Below, in pieces: positions 37,937 through 47,657 of a DNA stretch of 64,000 nucleotides (positions within the stretch are counted from its first letter, which is position 1; every line of letters starts with the position of its first letter). Under the pieces are notes generated by a model. The model was not told where the DNA came from. It made no database searches and worked only from the letters and a program-made list of their open reading frames with translations. This stretch comes from Mesorhizobium loti (GTDB lineage Bacteria > Pseudomonadota > Alphaproteobacteria > Rhizobiales > Rhizobiaceae), in the NCBI RefSeq assembly GCF_013170705.1, contig NZ_CP033334.1:620001-684000 (forward strand). Direction: 5' to 3'. Position numbers and translations under genes: made by a program.

Positions 37937-38006
37937 CGGGCGGCGCCGTGAAATAATACCGCCGCACGCAACGGACGACGGACAATAACCCCTCGGGGAG
38001 GAAACC

Positions 38007-39011
38007 ATGGGAAACATCACGCTCAAGAACGTCTCCAAGTCCTTCGGGGCGACGTCAATCATCCCCGGCCTCGACCTGGTGATCGAGAATGGCGAGTTCG
38101 TCGTCTTCGTCGGCCCGTCGGGTTGCGGCAAGTCCACGCTGCTGCGGCTGATAGCCGGGCTGGAGGACACCAGCGGCGGCACCATCAACATCGACGGCCG
38201 TGACGTCACCGGCGAGGCGCCGGCCAAGCGCAAGCTGGCCATGGTGTTCCAGTCCTACGCGCTCTACCCGCATATGACCGTGGCCAAGAACATCGCCTTC
38301 CCGCTGAAGATGGCGGGCGAGGACCAGGCCACCATCGACAGGAAGGTGAAGGACGCGGCACGCGTCCTCAACCTCACCAACTACCTCGAACGCCGGCCGG
38401 GCCAGCTCTCCGGCGGCCAGCGCCAGCGCGTCGCCATCGGCCGGGCCATCGTGCGTCAGCCTTCGGCCTTCCTGTTCGACGAGCCGCTCTCCAACCTCGA
38501 TGCCGCGTTGCGCGGCACCATGCGCCTGGAGATCAGCGAACTGCACCATCAGCTGAAGACCACCATGATCTATGTCACCCATGACCAGGTCGAAGCCATG
38601 ACCATGGCCGACAAGATCGTCGTGCTGAACGCAGGCAACATCGAGCAGGTCGGCTCACCGATGGAGCTCTACAAGACCCCGAACAATCTGTTCGTCGCCG
38701 GCTTCATCGGCTCACCGAAGATGAACCTCATCGAGGGCGCGCCGGCGGCCAAATATGGCGCCAAGACCATCGGCATCAGGCCCGAGCATATGCAGATCTC
38801 GACCACGGCGGGCGAATGGAAGGCCACCGTCGGCGTTGCCGAGCATCTTGGCTCCGACACTTTCCTGCATGTCCAGGCCGAGGGCGTCGGTCCGCTGACG
38901 GTGCGCGCCGACGGCGAGCTGGCCGTCCATCACGGCGACACGATCTATCTCACCCCCGACAAGGCCAAGCTGCATCGCTTCGGCCCTGACGGCAAGGCGA
39001 TGGCGAAGTGA
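38007..39011 (+). CDS. smoK: Sorbitol/mannitol ABC transporter, ATP-binding protein
   Basis: This encodes 334 residues of the MalK/UgpC type. Walker A is GPSGCGKST (about 37-45), the signature is LSGGQRQR, Walker B is [12 protein letters not shown] and the switch is YVTHD. The C-terminal regulatory TOBE-like domain (about 235-334) is present. It energises SmoF-SmoG. It overlaps smoS by four bases. Confidence 0.93.
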   Translation: MGNITLKNVSKSFGATSIIPGLDLVIENGEFVVFVGPSGCGKSTLLRLIAGLEDTSGGTINIDGRDVTGEAPAKRKLAMVFQSYALYPHMTVAKNIAFPLKMAGEDQATIDRKVKDAARVLNLTNYLERRPGQLSGGQRQRVAIGRAIVRQPSAFLFDEPLSNLDAALRGTMRLEISELHHQLKTTMIYVTHDQVEAMTMADKIVVLNAGNIEQVGSPMELYKTPNNLFVAGFIGSPKMNLIEGAPAAKYGAKTIGIRPEHMQISTTAGEWKATVGVAEHLGSDTFLHVQAEGVGPLTVRADGELAVHHGDTIYLTPDKAKLHRFGPDGKAMAK

Positions 39012-39778
39012 GGCTGAAGGACAAATCGGCGCTGATCACGGGATCGGCGCGGGGCATCGGCAGGGCCTTCGCCGAAGCCTATGTGCGCGAGGGCGCCACG
39101 GTGGCGATTGCCGACATCAACCTCGAAGCGGCGCGGAAATCCGCCGCCGAGATCGGCGACAAGGCCTATGCGGTCAAACTCGACGTCACGGATCAGTCGT
39201 CGATCGACGCCGCGGTGAAGGCGGTGGAGAGCCGGACCGGCGGCCTCGACATATTGATCAACAACGCCGCTCTGTTCGACCTGGCGCCGATCGTCGACAT
39301 CTCCAGGGCGAGCTACGAGAAACTGTTCTCGGTCAATGTCGCCGGCACTTTGTTCATGCTGCAGGCTGCCGCCCGTTCGATGATCGCGCGGGGCAAGGGT
39401 GGCAGGATCATCAACATGGCGAGCCAGGCCGGACGGCGCGGCGAGGCACTGGTCGGCGTCTACTGCGCCACCAAGGCCGCCGTCATCTCGCTTACCCAGT
39501 CGGCGGGGCTCGACCTGATCAAGCACCGCATCAATGTCAACGCCATCGCGCCCGGCGTGGTCGATGGTGAGCACTGGGATCATGTCGATTCGCTGTTCGC
39601 CAAATACGAGAACCGCCCCAGGGGCGAGAAGAAGAAACTGGTCGGCGAGGCGGTGCCATACGGCCGCATGGGCACGGCCCAGGACCTTGCCGGCATGGCG
39701 ATCTTCCTCGCCAGCGCCGATGCCGAATACATCGTCGCCCAGACCTACAATGTCGATGGCGGCCAGTGGATGAGTTGA
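39008..39778 (+). CDS. smoS: Sorbitol dehydrogenase (short-chain type)
   Basis: This encodes 256 residues starting with GTG within the smoK stop. It has the Rossmann motif [10 protein letters not shown] (about 11-20), NNAALF, and the catalytic Ser-Tyr-x3-Lys set (Ser140 in NMASQAG, Tyr153 and Lys157 in YCATKAA). SmoS oxidises D-sorbitol to D-fructose with NAD+, and also other polyols. Operon context with smoEFGK and mtlK makes the assignment strong. Confidence 0.92.
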   Translation: MRLKDKSALITGSARGIGRAFAEAYVREGATVAIADINLEAARKSAAEIGDKAYAVKLDVTDQSSIDAAVKAVESRTGGLDILINNAALFDLAPIVDISRASYEKLFSVNVAGTLFMLQAAARSMIARGKGGRIINMASQAGRRGEALVGVYCATKAAVISLTQSAGLDLIKHRINVNAIAPGVVDGEHWDHVDSLFAKYENRPRGEKKKLVGEAVPYGRMGTAQDLAGMAIFLASADAEYIVAQTYNVDGGQWMS

Positions 39779-39931
39779 GGGGGGCGGCCTCTGTTTCTCG
39801 TCCCTCCGCGAGGAGCAGAGGCCGACATCAGAGGCTGCATTGGCCTTCGCGGGCATGCCGCCCTTATCCTCTTCCGGCTGGGCCGGGAGAGGCGGAGTAA
39901 CGAGGCCGGAGCCGGCCAAAGGGTAAAACAG

Positions 39932-41410
39932 ATGACCGTGAAACTCTCTTCCGCCAATCTCGCGAACCTTCCCGCCAAGGTTGCGGGTCCGAAATATGAC
40001 CGTGCCAAACTGAAGGCCGGCATCGTGCATTTCGGTGTCGGCAATTTTCACCGCTCGCACCAGGCCGTCTATCTCGACGATCTGTTCAATTCAGGTGTCG
40101 GCCATGACTGGGCCCTGGTCGGCGCCGGTGTGTTCGAGGGCGAGAAGATCGGCCGCGGCAAGCTCCAGGAGCAGGACTGGCTGACCACGGTCGTCGAGCA
40201 GGATGACGGCCATATGAGCGCCCGCGTCACCGGCGCCATGGTCGACTTCCTGACGCCGGGCGATGCCGCCGGCATCATAGCCAGGCTGGCCGATCCGGCG
40301 ATCAAGATCGTGTCGCTGACCATCACCGAAGGCGGCTACTTCATCGACCCGGCCTCCGGCAAGTTCAACCCGGCTCATCCGGACATCGTCGCCGACGCCC
40401 AACCGGGCGCGACCCCGAAAACCGTGTTCGGCATCATCCTTGCCGGACTGATGCGGCGGCGCGCTGACGGCGTTGTGCCGTTCACCGTCATGTCCTGCGA
40501 CAACATTCCCCATAACGGCCACGTCACCTCGGACGGCGTCATTGGGCTGGCCCGCCTGATCGACGAAGAGCTTGCCGGATGGGTGGGCGACAAGGTCGCC
40601 TTCCCAAACGCCATGGTTGACCGAATCACGCCGGCGACCACCGACCGCGAGCGCAAGATTCTGGCCGACGATTTCGGCCTGGAAGACAATTGGCCGGTGT
40701 TCTGCGAGCCCTTCAAACAATGGGTGCTGGAGGATCACTTCACGGCCGGCCGGCCGGCCCTGGAGAAGGTCGGTGTCCAGTTCGTCAAGGATGTGTCCCC
40801 CTACGAGCTGATGAAAATCCGGATCCTCAACGGCGGCCATGCCACCATTGCCTATCCCGCCGGGCTGATGGACATCCACTTCGTCCATGAGGCAATGCAG
40901 GAGCCGCTGGTACGCGGCTTTCTCGACAAGCTCGAGCATGACGAGATCATTCCGACGGTGCCGCCGGTTCCGGACACGGTGCTGGAGGACTATTACCAAC
41001 TCATCGAGAAGCGCTTCTCCAATCCCAAGATCGGCGACACGGTGCGCCGGCTCTGCCTCGACGGCTCCAATCGCCAGCCGAAATTCATCATCCCGACCAT
41101 CGCCGACCGACTCAAGACCGGCAAAGGCGTTGCCGGGCTGGCGCTGGAATCAGCCCTCTGGTGCCGCTACTGCTTCGGCACGACCGACAGCGGCGCCGTC
41201 ATCGAACCCAACGACCCGAGCTGGGACCGGCTGCAGGCGACGGCAAAGGCGGCAAAGGATGCGCCCGCCGCCTGGCTGGCGATGGAAGACATCTATGGCG
41301 ATGTCGGCCACGCAACGGCATTCGTCGAGGCCTTCAGCCACGCGCTCGGCATCCTGTGGGCCGATGGCGCCCGCGCCACGCTGACGCGCTATCTCGCCGG
41401 CAAGCTCTGA
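39932..41410 (+). CDS. mtlK: Mannitol 2-dehydrogenase
   Basis: This encodes 492 residues, the full length of the long-chain polyol dehydrogenase family. The N-terminal Rossmann region has IVHFGVGNFHRSHQA, and the catalytic motif KIRILNGGHATIAYPAGL (Lys, Asn, His set) lies near residue 295. It oxidises D-mannitol to D-fructose, and in related rhizobia also D-arabitol to D-xylulose, with NAD+. An AAGGG site precedes the ATG. It follows smoS by 153 bases. Confidence 0.93.
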   Translation: MTVKLSSANLANLPAKVAGPKYDRAKLKAGIVHFGVGNFHRSHQAVYLDDLFNSGVGHDWALVGAGVFEGEKIGRGKLQEQDWLTTVVEQDDGHMSARVTGAMVDFLTPGDAAGIIARLADPAIKIVSLTITEGGYFIDPASGKFNPAHPDIVADAQPGATPKTVFGIILAGLMRRRADGVVPFTVMSCDNIPHNGHVTSDGVIGLARLIDEELAGWVGDKVAFPNAMVDRITPATTDRERKILADDFGLEDNWPVFCEPFKQWVLEDHFTAGRPALEKVGVQFVKDVSPYELMKIRILNGGHATIAYPAGLMDIHFVHEAMQEPLVRGFLDKLEHDEIIPTVPPVPDTVLEDYYQLIEKRFSNPKIGDTVRRLCLDGSNRQPKFIIPTIADRLKTGKGVAGLALESALWCRYCFGTTDSGAVIEPNDPSWDRLQATAKAAKDAPAAWLAMEDIYGDVGHATAFVEAFSHALGILWADGARATLTRYLAGKL

Positions 41411-41425
41411 AAGCCATTCGACATC

Positions 41426-42109
41426 ATGACGCCTGAACTGGTCATCTTCGACTGCGATGGCGTGCTGGTCGACAGCGAAGCGCTTTCCGTCTCGGCGCTG
41501 CTTGGCATGATCGAACTCGCCGGCGGCGATATCGGCGTTGATGCCGCGTATGAACATTTCCTCGGCAAGAGCATGAAAAGCGTGCGCGAGATGCTTGGCC
41601 GCGACTTCGGCCTGGAGATCACCGACCAGCACCTTACCGCCATGCGCGTCGACCTGATGCGGAAGTTCCGTGAGGAGCTGAAGCCGATCCCTGGCATCAA
41701 GGAGATGTTGCCCAGGCTTGGCCTGCCGTTCTGCGTCGCCTCTTCCGGCACGCTGGAACGCATTCGCTACGCGCTCGACGTCACCGGCCTGCTCGGACTG
41801 ATGGAGCCGCATCTGTTCAGCGCCACGATGGTGGCCAAGGGAAAGCCGGCGCCCGATCTTTTCCTTCATGCCGCCACCACCATGCGAGCCCATCCGCGCA
41901 AATGCCTCGTCATCGAGGACAGTCCGGCCGGCGTCGCGGCGGCGCGCGCGGCCGGCATGCGCGTCTTTGCCTTCACCGGGGGCTCGCATGCCGGCAACCC
42001 CGCCTTGAAAGCGCGGCTTGCGTCGAGTGAACCGGACTTTATATTCGCTGACATGCTGCAATTGCCCGATCTGATTGCAGGCCTGGGAGCGAGAGTTAGA
42101 GCATCTTGA
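41426..42109 (+). CDS. HAD-superfamily phosphatase in the polyol operon
   Basis: This encodes 227 residues. Motif I is FDCDGVLVDSEAL with Asp nucleophile at residue 9, motif II is VASSGTLER, and VIEDSPAGVAAARAAG is motif IV. It belongs to the beta-phosphoglucomutase/phosphatase subfamily. It lies 16 bases after mtlK and overlaps the kinase gene by four bases, so it is part of the operon and may remove phosphate from a sugar or polyol phosphate that would otherwise accumulate. Confidence 0.87.
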   Translation: MTPELVIFDCDGVLVDSEALSVSALLGMIELAGGDIGVDAAYEHFLGKSMKSVREMLGRDFGLEITDQHLTAMRVDLMRKFREELKPIPGIKEMLPRLGLPFCVASSGTLERIRYALDVTGLLGLMEPHLFSATMVAKGKPAPDLFLHAATTMRAHPRKCLVIEDSPAGVAAARAAGMRVFAFTGGSHAGNPALKARLASSEPDFIFADMLQLPDLIAGLGARVRAS

Positions 42110-43692
42110 CGAAACAGTTTGTTTGCGCGGTCGATGTCGGCACCGGGAGCGCTCGCGCGGGCATTCTCGACGCCAGTGGTACCTTGCTCGGCCGTGCCGA
42201 TCGGCCGATCGCCATGAACCAGCCAAAACCCGATCATGCCGAGCATGATTCACGCGATATCTGGTCGGCCGTCTGCGCCGCCGTGCGTGCCGCCCGTGAA
42301 AAAGCCGGTGTGGCGGCGCACGAAATTGTCGGCATCTCCTTCGATGCCACCTGTTCTCTTGTGGTGCGCGACCGGCAGGGCGATCAGCTCAGCGTTTCGA
42401 CTACCGGCGACAAGCGTTGGGACACTATCGTCTGGCTCGACCACCGCGCCATCGCCGAGGCCGACGAATGCACGGCGACCAGCCACGAGGTGCTCAACTA
42501 TATTGGCGGCGTGATGTCGCCGGAGATGGCGACGCCGAAGCTGATGTGGCTCAAGCGCAACCTGCCAAGGACCTGGAATGAAGCCGGCTATCTATTTGAC
42601 CTGGCCGACTTCCTGACCTGGCAGGCGACCGGGTCGCTGGCCCGCTCGCAATGCACGCTGACGGCGAAGTGGACCTATCTGGCGCATGAAGACACTGCGT
42701 GGCAGCGCGATTTCTTCGAAATCGTCGGCCTGGGCGATCTTTTCGAGCACGGCAATCTGCCGGAGCGCGCCAGTCCGGTCGGCGCCGACATCGGTCCGCT
42801 GACGGCGCAAGCGGCGGCTGAGCTCGGCCTGACGGAAAGCTGCCGGGTCGGCGCCGGGGTCATCGATGCCTATGCCGGCGCGCTTGGCGTGCTTGGCGGC
42901 TTTGCCGGCGATGAGCAGGATATCGGCCGCCACCTGGCGCTGATCGCCGGCACGTCGAGCTGCGTCATGGCGATGTCTCCCGATCCGCAGCCTTTCGCGG
43001 GTGTCTGGGGCCCCTATTACGGCGCGGCGCTGCCGAAGCTGTGGCTGTCGGAAGGCGGCCAGTCGGCCACCGGCGCCCTGCTCGACCACATCATCCGCTG
43101 GCACGGCGCCGGCGGCGAGCCCGACGCCGCGATGCACGCCAGGATCGCCAGCCGTGTCGCCGAACTGCGCGCCGCCGAAGGGGAGAACCTCGCCGCGCGG
43201 CTGCATGTGCTGCCGGACTTCCACGGCAACCGCTCGCCGCTGGCCGATCCGCATGCCGTGGGCGTCGTCAGCGGCCTGACGCTGGATTCCTCCTTCGACA
43301 GCCTGTGCAAGCTCTACTGGCGCACCGCCGTCGGCATCGCGCTCGGCGTGCGTCATGTGCTGGAGGCGCTGAACGAGAACGGCTATCTGATCGACACGCT
43401 GCATGTCACGGGCGGCCACACCAAGAACCCGCTGCTGATGGAGCTCTACGCCGATGCCACCGGCTGCACGGTGGTCGAACCGCTGGCCGACGAGGCGGTG
43501 CTGCTCGGCACCGGCATGGTCGCCGCTACCGCCGCCGGGCTTTTCCCCGACCTCAACGCCGCGTGTCTCGCCATGCAGCAGGGCGGCAAGAGGCGTGCCG
43601 CCAACCCGGCCGCCGGCGCCCGTTTCGATCGCGACTACCGGATCTTCCTGGAAATGCACCGGCAGCGGCAGGCGCTCGACGCGATACGGTAG
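42106..43692 (+). CDS. FGGY-family carbohydrate kinase (D-ribulokinase-like)
   Basis: This encodes 528 residues starting at a TTG that overlaps the HAD gene by four bases. The ATPase-fold phosphate-1 motif is VDVGTGSARAGILD (about 9-22). IVGISFDATCSLVV resembles the D-ribulokinase branch of the FGGY family more than xylulokinase. LHVTGGHTKNPLLMELYAD is the second FGGY signature. It would phosphorylate the ketopentose formed from a pentitol by SmoS or MtlK. It ends eight bases before the convergent ABC ATPase gene. Confidence 0.87.
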   Translation: MTKQFVCAVDVGTGSARAGILDASGTLLGRADRPIAMNQPKPDHAEHDSRDIWSAVCAAVRAAREKAGVAAHEIVGISFDATCSLVVRDRQGDQLSVSTTGDKRWDTIVWLDHRAIAEADECTATSHEVLNYIGGVMSPEMATPKLMWLKRNLPRTWNEAGYLFDLADFLTWQATGSLARSQCTLTAKWTYLAHEDTAWQRDFFEIVGLGDLFEHGNLPERASPVGADIGPLTAQAAAELGLTESCRVGAGVIDAYAGALGVLGGFAGDEQDIGRHLALIAGTSSCVMAMSPDPQPFAGVWGPYYGAALPKLWLSEGGQSATGALLDHIIRWHGAGGEPDAAMHARIASRVAELRAAEGENLAARLHVLPDFHGNRSPLADPHAVGVVSGLTLDSSFDSLCKLYWRTAVGIALGVRHVLEALNENGYLIDTLHVTGGHTKNPLLMELYADATGCTVVEPLADEAVLLGTGMVAATAAGLFPDLNAACLAMQQGGKRRAANPAAGARFDRDYRIFLEMHRQRQALDAIR

Positions 43693-43700
43693 ATTTTGCG

Positions 43701-44786
43701 CTATTGCTTGCGCAGCGACGCGCCCGAAGCCGCGTCGAACAGATGGATGCTTTCTTCCTCGAATGTGTAGCGCACGGGGGCGTTCAGCGCCGGGCATTCA
43801 CGTGCCGGAACCAGCGCGCTGATCTCCTTGCCGCCGGAACCGAATGTCACCAGCGCGTCATTGCCGTGGAATTCGATGAGATCGGCCGTGCCTTGCAATA
43901 TACCGGCGGCACGGGCTCCGGCCGTCTTCAGGTCCGGAGGCCTGATGCCCAGCACGGCGCGGTCGCCATGTCGCAGGTGAAACTCCCGGCCCTCGACCGA
44001 AAGAACCGTTCCGGCACCGGTCAATATCCAGCCATTGCCGGAGCGGCCGACCGTGACTTCGATGAAATTCATGTTCGGCGTGCCGATGAAACCGGCGACG
44101 AACATGTTGCCGGGCCGCCGATAGATTTCCGCCGGAGAACCGATCTGCTCGATGACCCCGTCCTTGAGCAGCACGATGCGGTCGGCCAGCGTCATCGCCT
44201 CCAGCTGGTCATGGGTGACGTAGACGGTGGTGGTCTTCAACGACTGGTGCAGGCGCGCGATCTCGACGCGCATATGGTTGCGCAATTTGGCGTCGAGATT
44301 GGAAAGCGGCTCGTCGAACAGGAACACCTTTGGCGTCTTGATCATGGCCCGCGCAATCGCCACGCGCTGCTGCTGGCCGCCGGAAAGCTCGGCCGGCTTG
44401 CGGCCGAGATAGGGTTCGAGCCCAAGCGTCCGCGACACCGCTTCGACCCGCTTGCGGATATCGGCTGGCGGCACCTTCTGGCGCCGCAGCCCGAAGGCGA
44501 TGTTGTCGAAGATCGTCATGTGCGGATAGAGCGCGTAGTTCTGGAACACCATGGCTATGCCGCGGTCGCCCGGATCGAGATCGTTGACCACCTTGCCGCC
44601 GATCGAGACCTCCCCGCCGCTGATGTCCTCCAGCCCCGCCAGCATGCGCAGCAAGGTCGACTTGCCGCAGCCGGACGGGCCGAGGAACACGACGAATTCG
44701 TGTTCCTCTATCGAGAGGTTGAGATCGCGGATCACCGTGGTGGCGCCATAGGCCTTGTCGACATGGGAGCAAACGATCGCGGACAT
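43701..44786 (-). CDS. Sugar/polyol ABC transporter ATP-binding protein (UgpC/MsmK type)
   Basis: This encodes 361 residues. Walker A is GPSGCGKST (36-44), the ABC signature is LSGGQQQR (134-141), and Walker B VFLFDEP ends with Asp158-Glu159. The C-terminal regulatory domain extends to residue 361. It is the last gene of a minus-strand operon with a binding protein and two permeases, and would energise that importer. It starts two bases after the stop of the xylitol-dehydrogenase-like gene. Confidence 0.9.
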   Translation of the reverse strand: MSAIVCSHVDKAYGATTVIRDLNLSIEEHEFVVFLGPSGCGKSTLLRMLAGLEDISGGEVSIGGKVVNDLDPGDRGIAMVFQNYALYPHMTIFDNIAFGLRRQKVPPADIRKRVEAVSRTLGLEPYLGRKPAELSGGQQQRVAIARAMIKTPKVFLFDEPLSNLDAKLRNHMRVEIARLHQSLKTTTVYVTHDQLEAMTLADRIVLLKDGVIEQIGSPAEIYRRPGNMFVAGFIGTPNMNFIEVTVGRSGNGWILTGAGTVLSVEGREFHLRHGDRAVLGIRPPDLKTAGARAAGILQGTADLIEFHGNDALVTFGSGGKEISALVPARECPALNAPVRYTFEEESIHLFDAASGASLRKQ

Positions 44787-44788
44787 GG

Positions 44789-45835
44789 TCAGCCCTTCTC
44801 GCCGCTGAGCAGGATCTGCAGCTTGACGTCCTGCGGGTTGCCCTCGGCAGCCCGCTCGAATGCCTTGATGCTGTCGGAGAAATCATAGGTGCCGGTGATC
44901 AGCGGCTTGAGGTCGACCTTGCCGGAAGCGATCAGCTGCAAGGCGCGGTCGAAGATGTTGGCATAGCGGAACACCGTCTCGATGCGCACCTCCTTGGAGA
45001 TCGCAGCCGGCACGTTGAGTGCGACCGGCTCCACCGGCAGGCCGACCAGCACCACCGCGCCGCCCGGCCGAACGACATTGAACAGGTCGGCAAAGGCCTT
45101 CGGATTGCCGCTGGCCTCGAAGACGATATCGGCACCCCAATTGCCGGTCGCGGCGGCAACGGCATCGGCCAGCGACTCCTTGCCGATATTGACCGGCACG
45201 ACGCCGGCATACTGCACGGCGATCGCCAGCTTGGGCGCGGAAAAGTCGGAGATCAGCACTTTCGAACAGCCGCCGGCAAGGGCGGCAAGCGCGATCATGA
45301 TGCCGATCGGGCCGCAGCCGACGACGACGGCGACATCGCCCGGAACGATCCTGGCACGGCTTGCCGCCTGCATGCCGATGGCGAAGGGTTCAACCATCGC
45401 ACCCTCGGCGAAGGAGACATTGTCGGGCAGTTTGTAGGTGAAGGCGGCCGGATGCACGGCGTAGGGCGCGAGCACGCCATGCACCGGCGGCGTCGCCCAG
45501 AAGCGTACGTCCGGGTCGACATTGTAGATGCCGAGCTTTGTCGCGCGCGACGACAGGTTCGGCACGCCCGGTTCCATGCAGACGCGGTCGCCGACCTTGA
45601 ACGTCTCGACATTGGAGCCAATCTCGACGACCGTCCCCGCGGCCTCGTGGCCGAGCACCATCGGCGCGCGGACGACGTAGCTGCCGATCGCGCCATGCGT
45701 GTAATAGTGCACGTCGCTACCGCAGACGCCGACCGTGTGGATGGCTATCCTGACGTCGTCCGGCCCGACATCGAGCGGCAACGCGATCTCGCGCAGCGAC
45801 AGTTCGCCTTTTTTCTCAAGCACCAGTGCCCGCAT
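44789..45835 (-). CDS. Xylitol dehydrogenase-like medium-chain dehydrogenase
   Basis: The ATG at 45835 has GAGGA eight bases upstream (GTG at 45850 is in frame). The protein has 348 residues of the MDR family with catalytic zinc motif [20 protein letters not shown], and a [13 protein letters not shown]ossmann motif. The loop that binds structural zinc in many MDRs lacks its Cys residues ([14 protein letters not shown]). This is the pattern of rhizobial xylitol dehydrogenases, which oxidise xylitol to D-xylulose with NAD+. It is within an operon for polyol uptake, which supports the call. Confidence 0.83.
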   Translation of the reverse strand: MRALVLEKKGELSLREIALPLDVGPDDVRIAIHTVGVCGSDVHYYTHGAIGSYVVRAPMVLGHEAAGTVVEIGSNVETFKVGDRVCMEPGVPNLSSRATKLGIYNVDPDVRFWATPPVHGVLAPYAVHPAAFTYKLPDNVSFAEGAMVEPFAIGMQAASRARIVPGDVAVVVGCGPIGIMIALAALAGGCSKVLISDFSAPKLAIAVQYAGVVPVNIGKESLADAVAAATGNWGADIVFEASGNPKAFADLFNVVRPGGAVVLVGLPVEPVALNVPAAISKEVRIETVFRYANIFDRALQLIASGKVDLKPLITGTYDFSDSIKAFERAAEGNPQDVKLQILLSGEKG

Positions 45836-45851
45836 CGGGGAAATCCTCACA

Positions 45852-46664
45852 TCAAGTCTTTTTTTGCCGGAAAACGGAATTCAGGAAGCCGCTGAGCACG
45901 CCGAGGAACAGCAGCGGGGGCAGCGACAGGAGCACGACCGAGGCGTTCAGAATGCCCCACGGCACATTCATGCCCTGCTGGGAGAGTTCCGAGGCGACGA
46001 TCGGCAAGGTCTTGGCGTTGGAACTCGACAGCATCAGCGCGATCAGGAATTCGTTCCAGACCAGCACGAAGCTGAAGGCGACCGCCCCTGCCAGGGAGCG
46101 GGCGGCGACGGGCAAGGCAATGCGCCAGAACACCGAATAGGCACCGTAGCCGTCGACGAAGGCTGCTTCCTCGATCTCCTTCGGCACGCCTTGGAAGGCG
46201 GGGATGGCGAGCCACATGATCACCGAGATGGTGAGCAGCGAGTAGGTGATGATCAGCGCCGGCAAAGTATCGTAGAGACCGACCTGCAGCCAGATCACCA
46301 TCAGCGGAATGGCCACCGCGACCGGCGGCAGGAAGCGCAGCGACAGCACGAAGAACTGGATGTCGCCGGCCCATCGGTTGGGGTAGCGCGCCACCGCGTA
46401 GGCCGCCGGCAGGCCGAGCACGACGCCGATCAGCACGGCCGAGCCGCAGGCGACGACGGAGTTGTAGAGCCCGGTGAGCACGCTGTCGCGGCCGAGGATA
46501 TAGCTGATGTTGGCCGATGTCGGCGTGAACACCAGGCGCGGCACGCGGGTGATGATGTCGACATTGTTCTTGAGCGCGTTGAGCGCCGTCCACAGCAGCG
46601 GAAACACGGCCAGGAATCCTGCCAGCGCCAATATCGCCTTGCCGATCAATCTGCCGGGCTTCAT
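45852..46664 (-). CDS. Sugar/polyol ABC transporter permease (MalG type)
   Basis: This encodes 270 residues from the ATG at 46664, with six membrane helices. The EAA loop is [19 protein letters not shown] (about 166-184). It overlaps the upstream permease gene by four bases, so the two are coupled. It forms the channel of the second polyol importer. Confidence 0.9.
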   Translation of the reverse strand: MKPGRLIGKAILALAGFLAVFPLLWTALNALKNNVDIITRVPRLVFTPTSANISYILGRDSVLTGLYNSVVACGSAVLIGVVLGLPAAYAVARYPNRWAGDIQFFVLSLRFLPPVAVAIPLMVIWLQVGLYDTLPALIITYSLLTISVIMWLAIPAFQGVPKEIEEAAFVDGYGAYSVFWRIALPVAARSLAGAVAFSFVLVWNEFLIALMLSSSNAKTLPIVASELSQQGMNVPWGILNASVVLLSLPPLLFLGVLSGFLNSVFRQKKT

Positions 46665-47533
46665 GCCTGCACCCGCTTCCACAGCATGGTGAAGGTGATG
46701 ACGGTGGCGATCATCATCAGCACGGCCATGGCCGAGGCGTAGGAGACCTTGCCGGACTCGATGAAGCCTTGCGAGAAGGCGTACATGTCGAGCGTTTCGG
46801 TAGCCACGCCCGGTCCGCCGCGGGTCATCACGTAGATCAGGTCGAAGGAACGCAGTGATTCGATCATCTTCACGAACATCAGGCTGATCAACGGCGCCTT
46901 CAGCATCGGCAAGGTAACATAGGCGTGGATCTGCCAGCGTTTGGCGTGGTCGAGCCGCGCCGCCTCGATCGGCTGCGGCGGCAGGGTTTCGAGCAGCTTC
47001 AGCACGATGACGGCGAAGAACAATCCCCACTGCCAGACATCGACCGAAGCGACGGCGAACAAGGCCGTCGCCGGCTTCGACAACGGATCGAAGATCAGCC
47101 CGCCGGTGATGAGCCTGTAGGGATAGGTGGCGATGCCGTAGAGCGGATGGTAGGCGAACTTCCAGACGAAGGCAGCCGAGACGCGCGGCAAAAGCACCGG
47201 GATGATGAACAGCAGGCAGTAGACATTGCGCAGGCGTGGGCTGGCGACCTCGAACATCAGCACCCCGAGCCCGATCGCCACCACCATCGTCGCGACGACG
47301 GTGACGATCTCCCATTTCACCGACACCCAGACCGCGTTGAGGAAGCGGCGGTCGAGAAACAAGTCATAAAAGTTCGAAAGCCAGACCCAGGAATAATCGG
47401 GTGTGCTCAACTCGCGGTTCTGCAAGGCGATGACAATGGCGTAGAGCGTCGGCACCATCGACAGCACCAGCAGGATGGCGATGGTCGGAACGACGAAGGT
47501 GACAGGGAGCGACGTGCGTCGAGCCATTGGCAT
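46661..47533 (-). CDS. Sugar/polyol ABC transporter permease (MalF type)
   Basis: This encodes 290 residues with six membrane helices and an EAA loop PPQPIEAARLDHAKRWQIHA (about 185-204). Two ATG codons at 47533 and 47527 share one GAGG site, so the exact start is open by two codons. It follows the binding-protein gene by 124 bases and overlaps the partner permease gene by four. Confidence 0.9.
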   Translation of the reverse strand: MPMARRTSLPVTFVVPTIAILLVLSMVPTLYAIVIALQNRELSTPDYSWVWLSNFYDLFLDRRFLNAVWVSVKWEIVTVVATMVVAIGLGVLMFEVASPRLRNVYCLLFIIPVLLPRVSAAFVWKFAYHPLYGIATYPYRLITGGLIFDPLSKPATALFAVASVDVWQWGLFFAVIVLKLLETLPPQPIEAARLDHAKRWQIHAYVTLPMLKAPLISLMFVKMIESLRSFDLIYVMTRGGPGVATETLDMYAFSQGFIESGKVSYASAMAVLMMIATVITFTMLWKRVQA

Positions 47534-47657
47534 CTATCCTCGCTTGCGTCTCGATCGTGTCGGCATGACTTACTCGTTGGGCAAAGTTCCCGCGGCGCGC
47601 AGGTCCCGGCATTGCGGACAATGCCGCGGACCGCGCGCCACGGGCGGGAGGATCGCT

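Noticed and set aside
43041..44888. A 615-codon open frame on the plus strand
   Set aside because: It covers the end of the FGGY kinase gene out of frame and is antisense to the ABC ATPase gene; both true genes have intact motifs.
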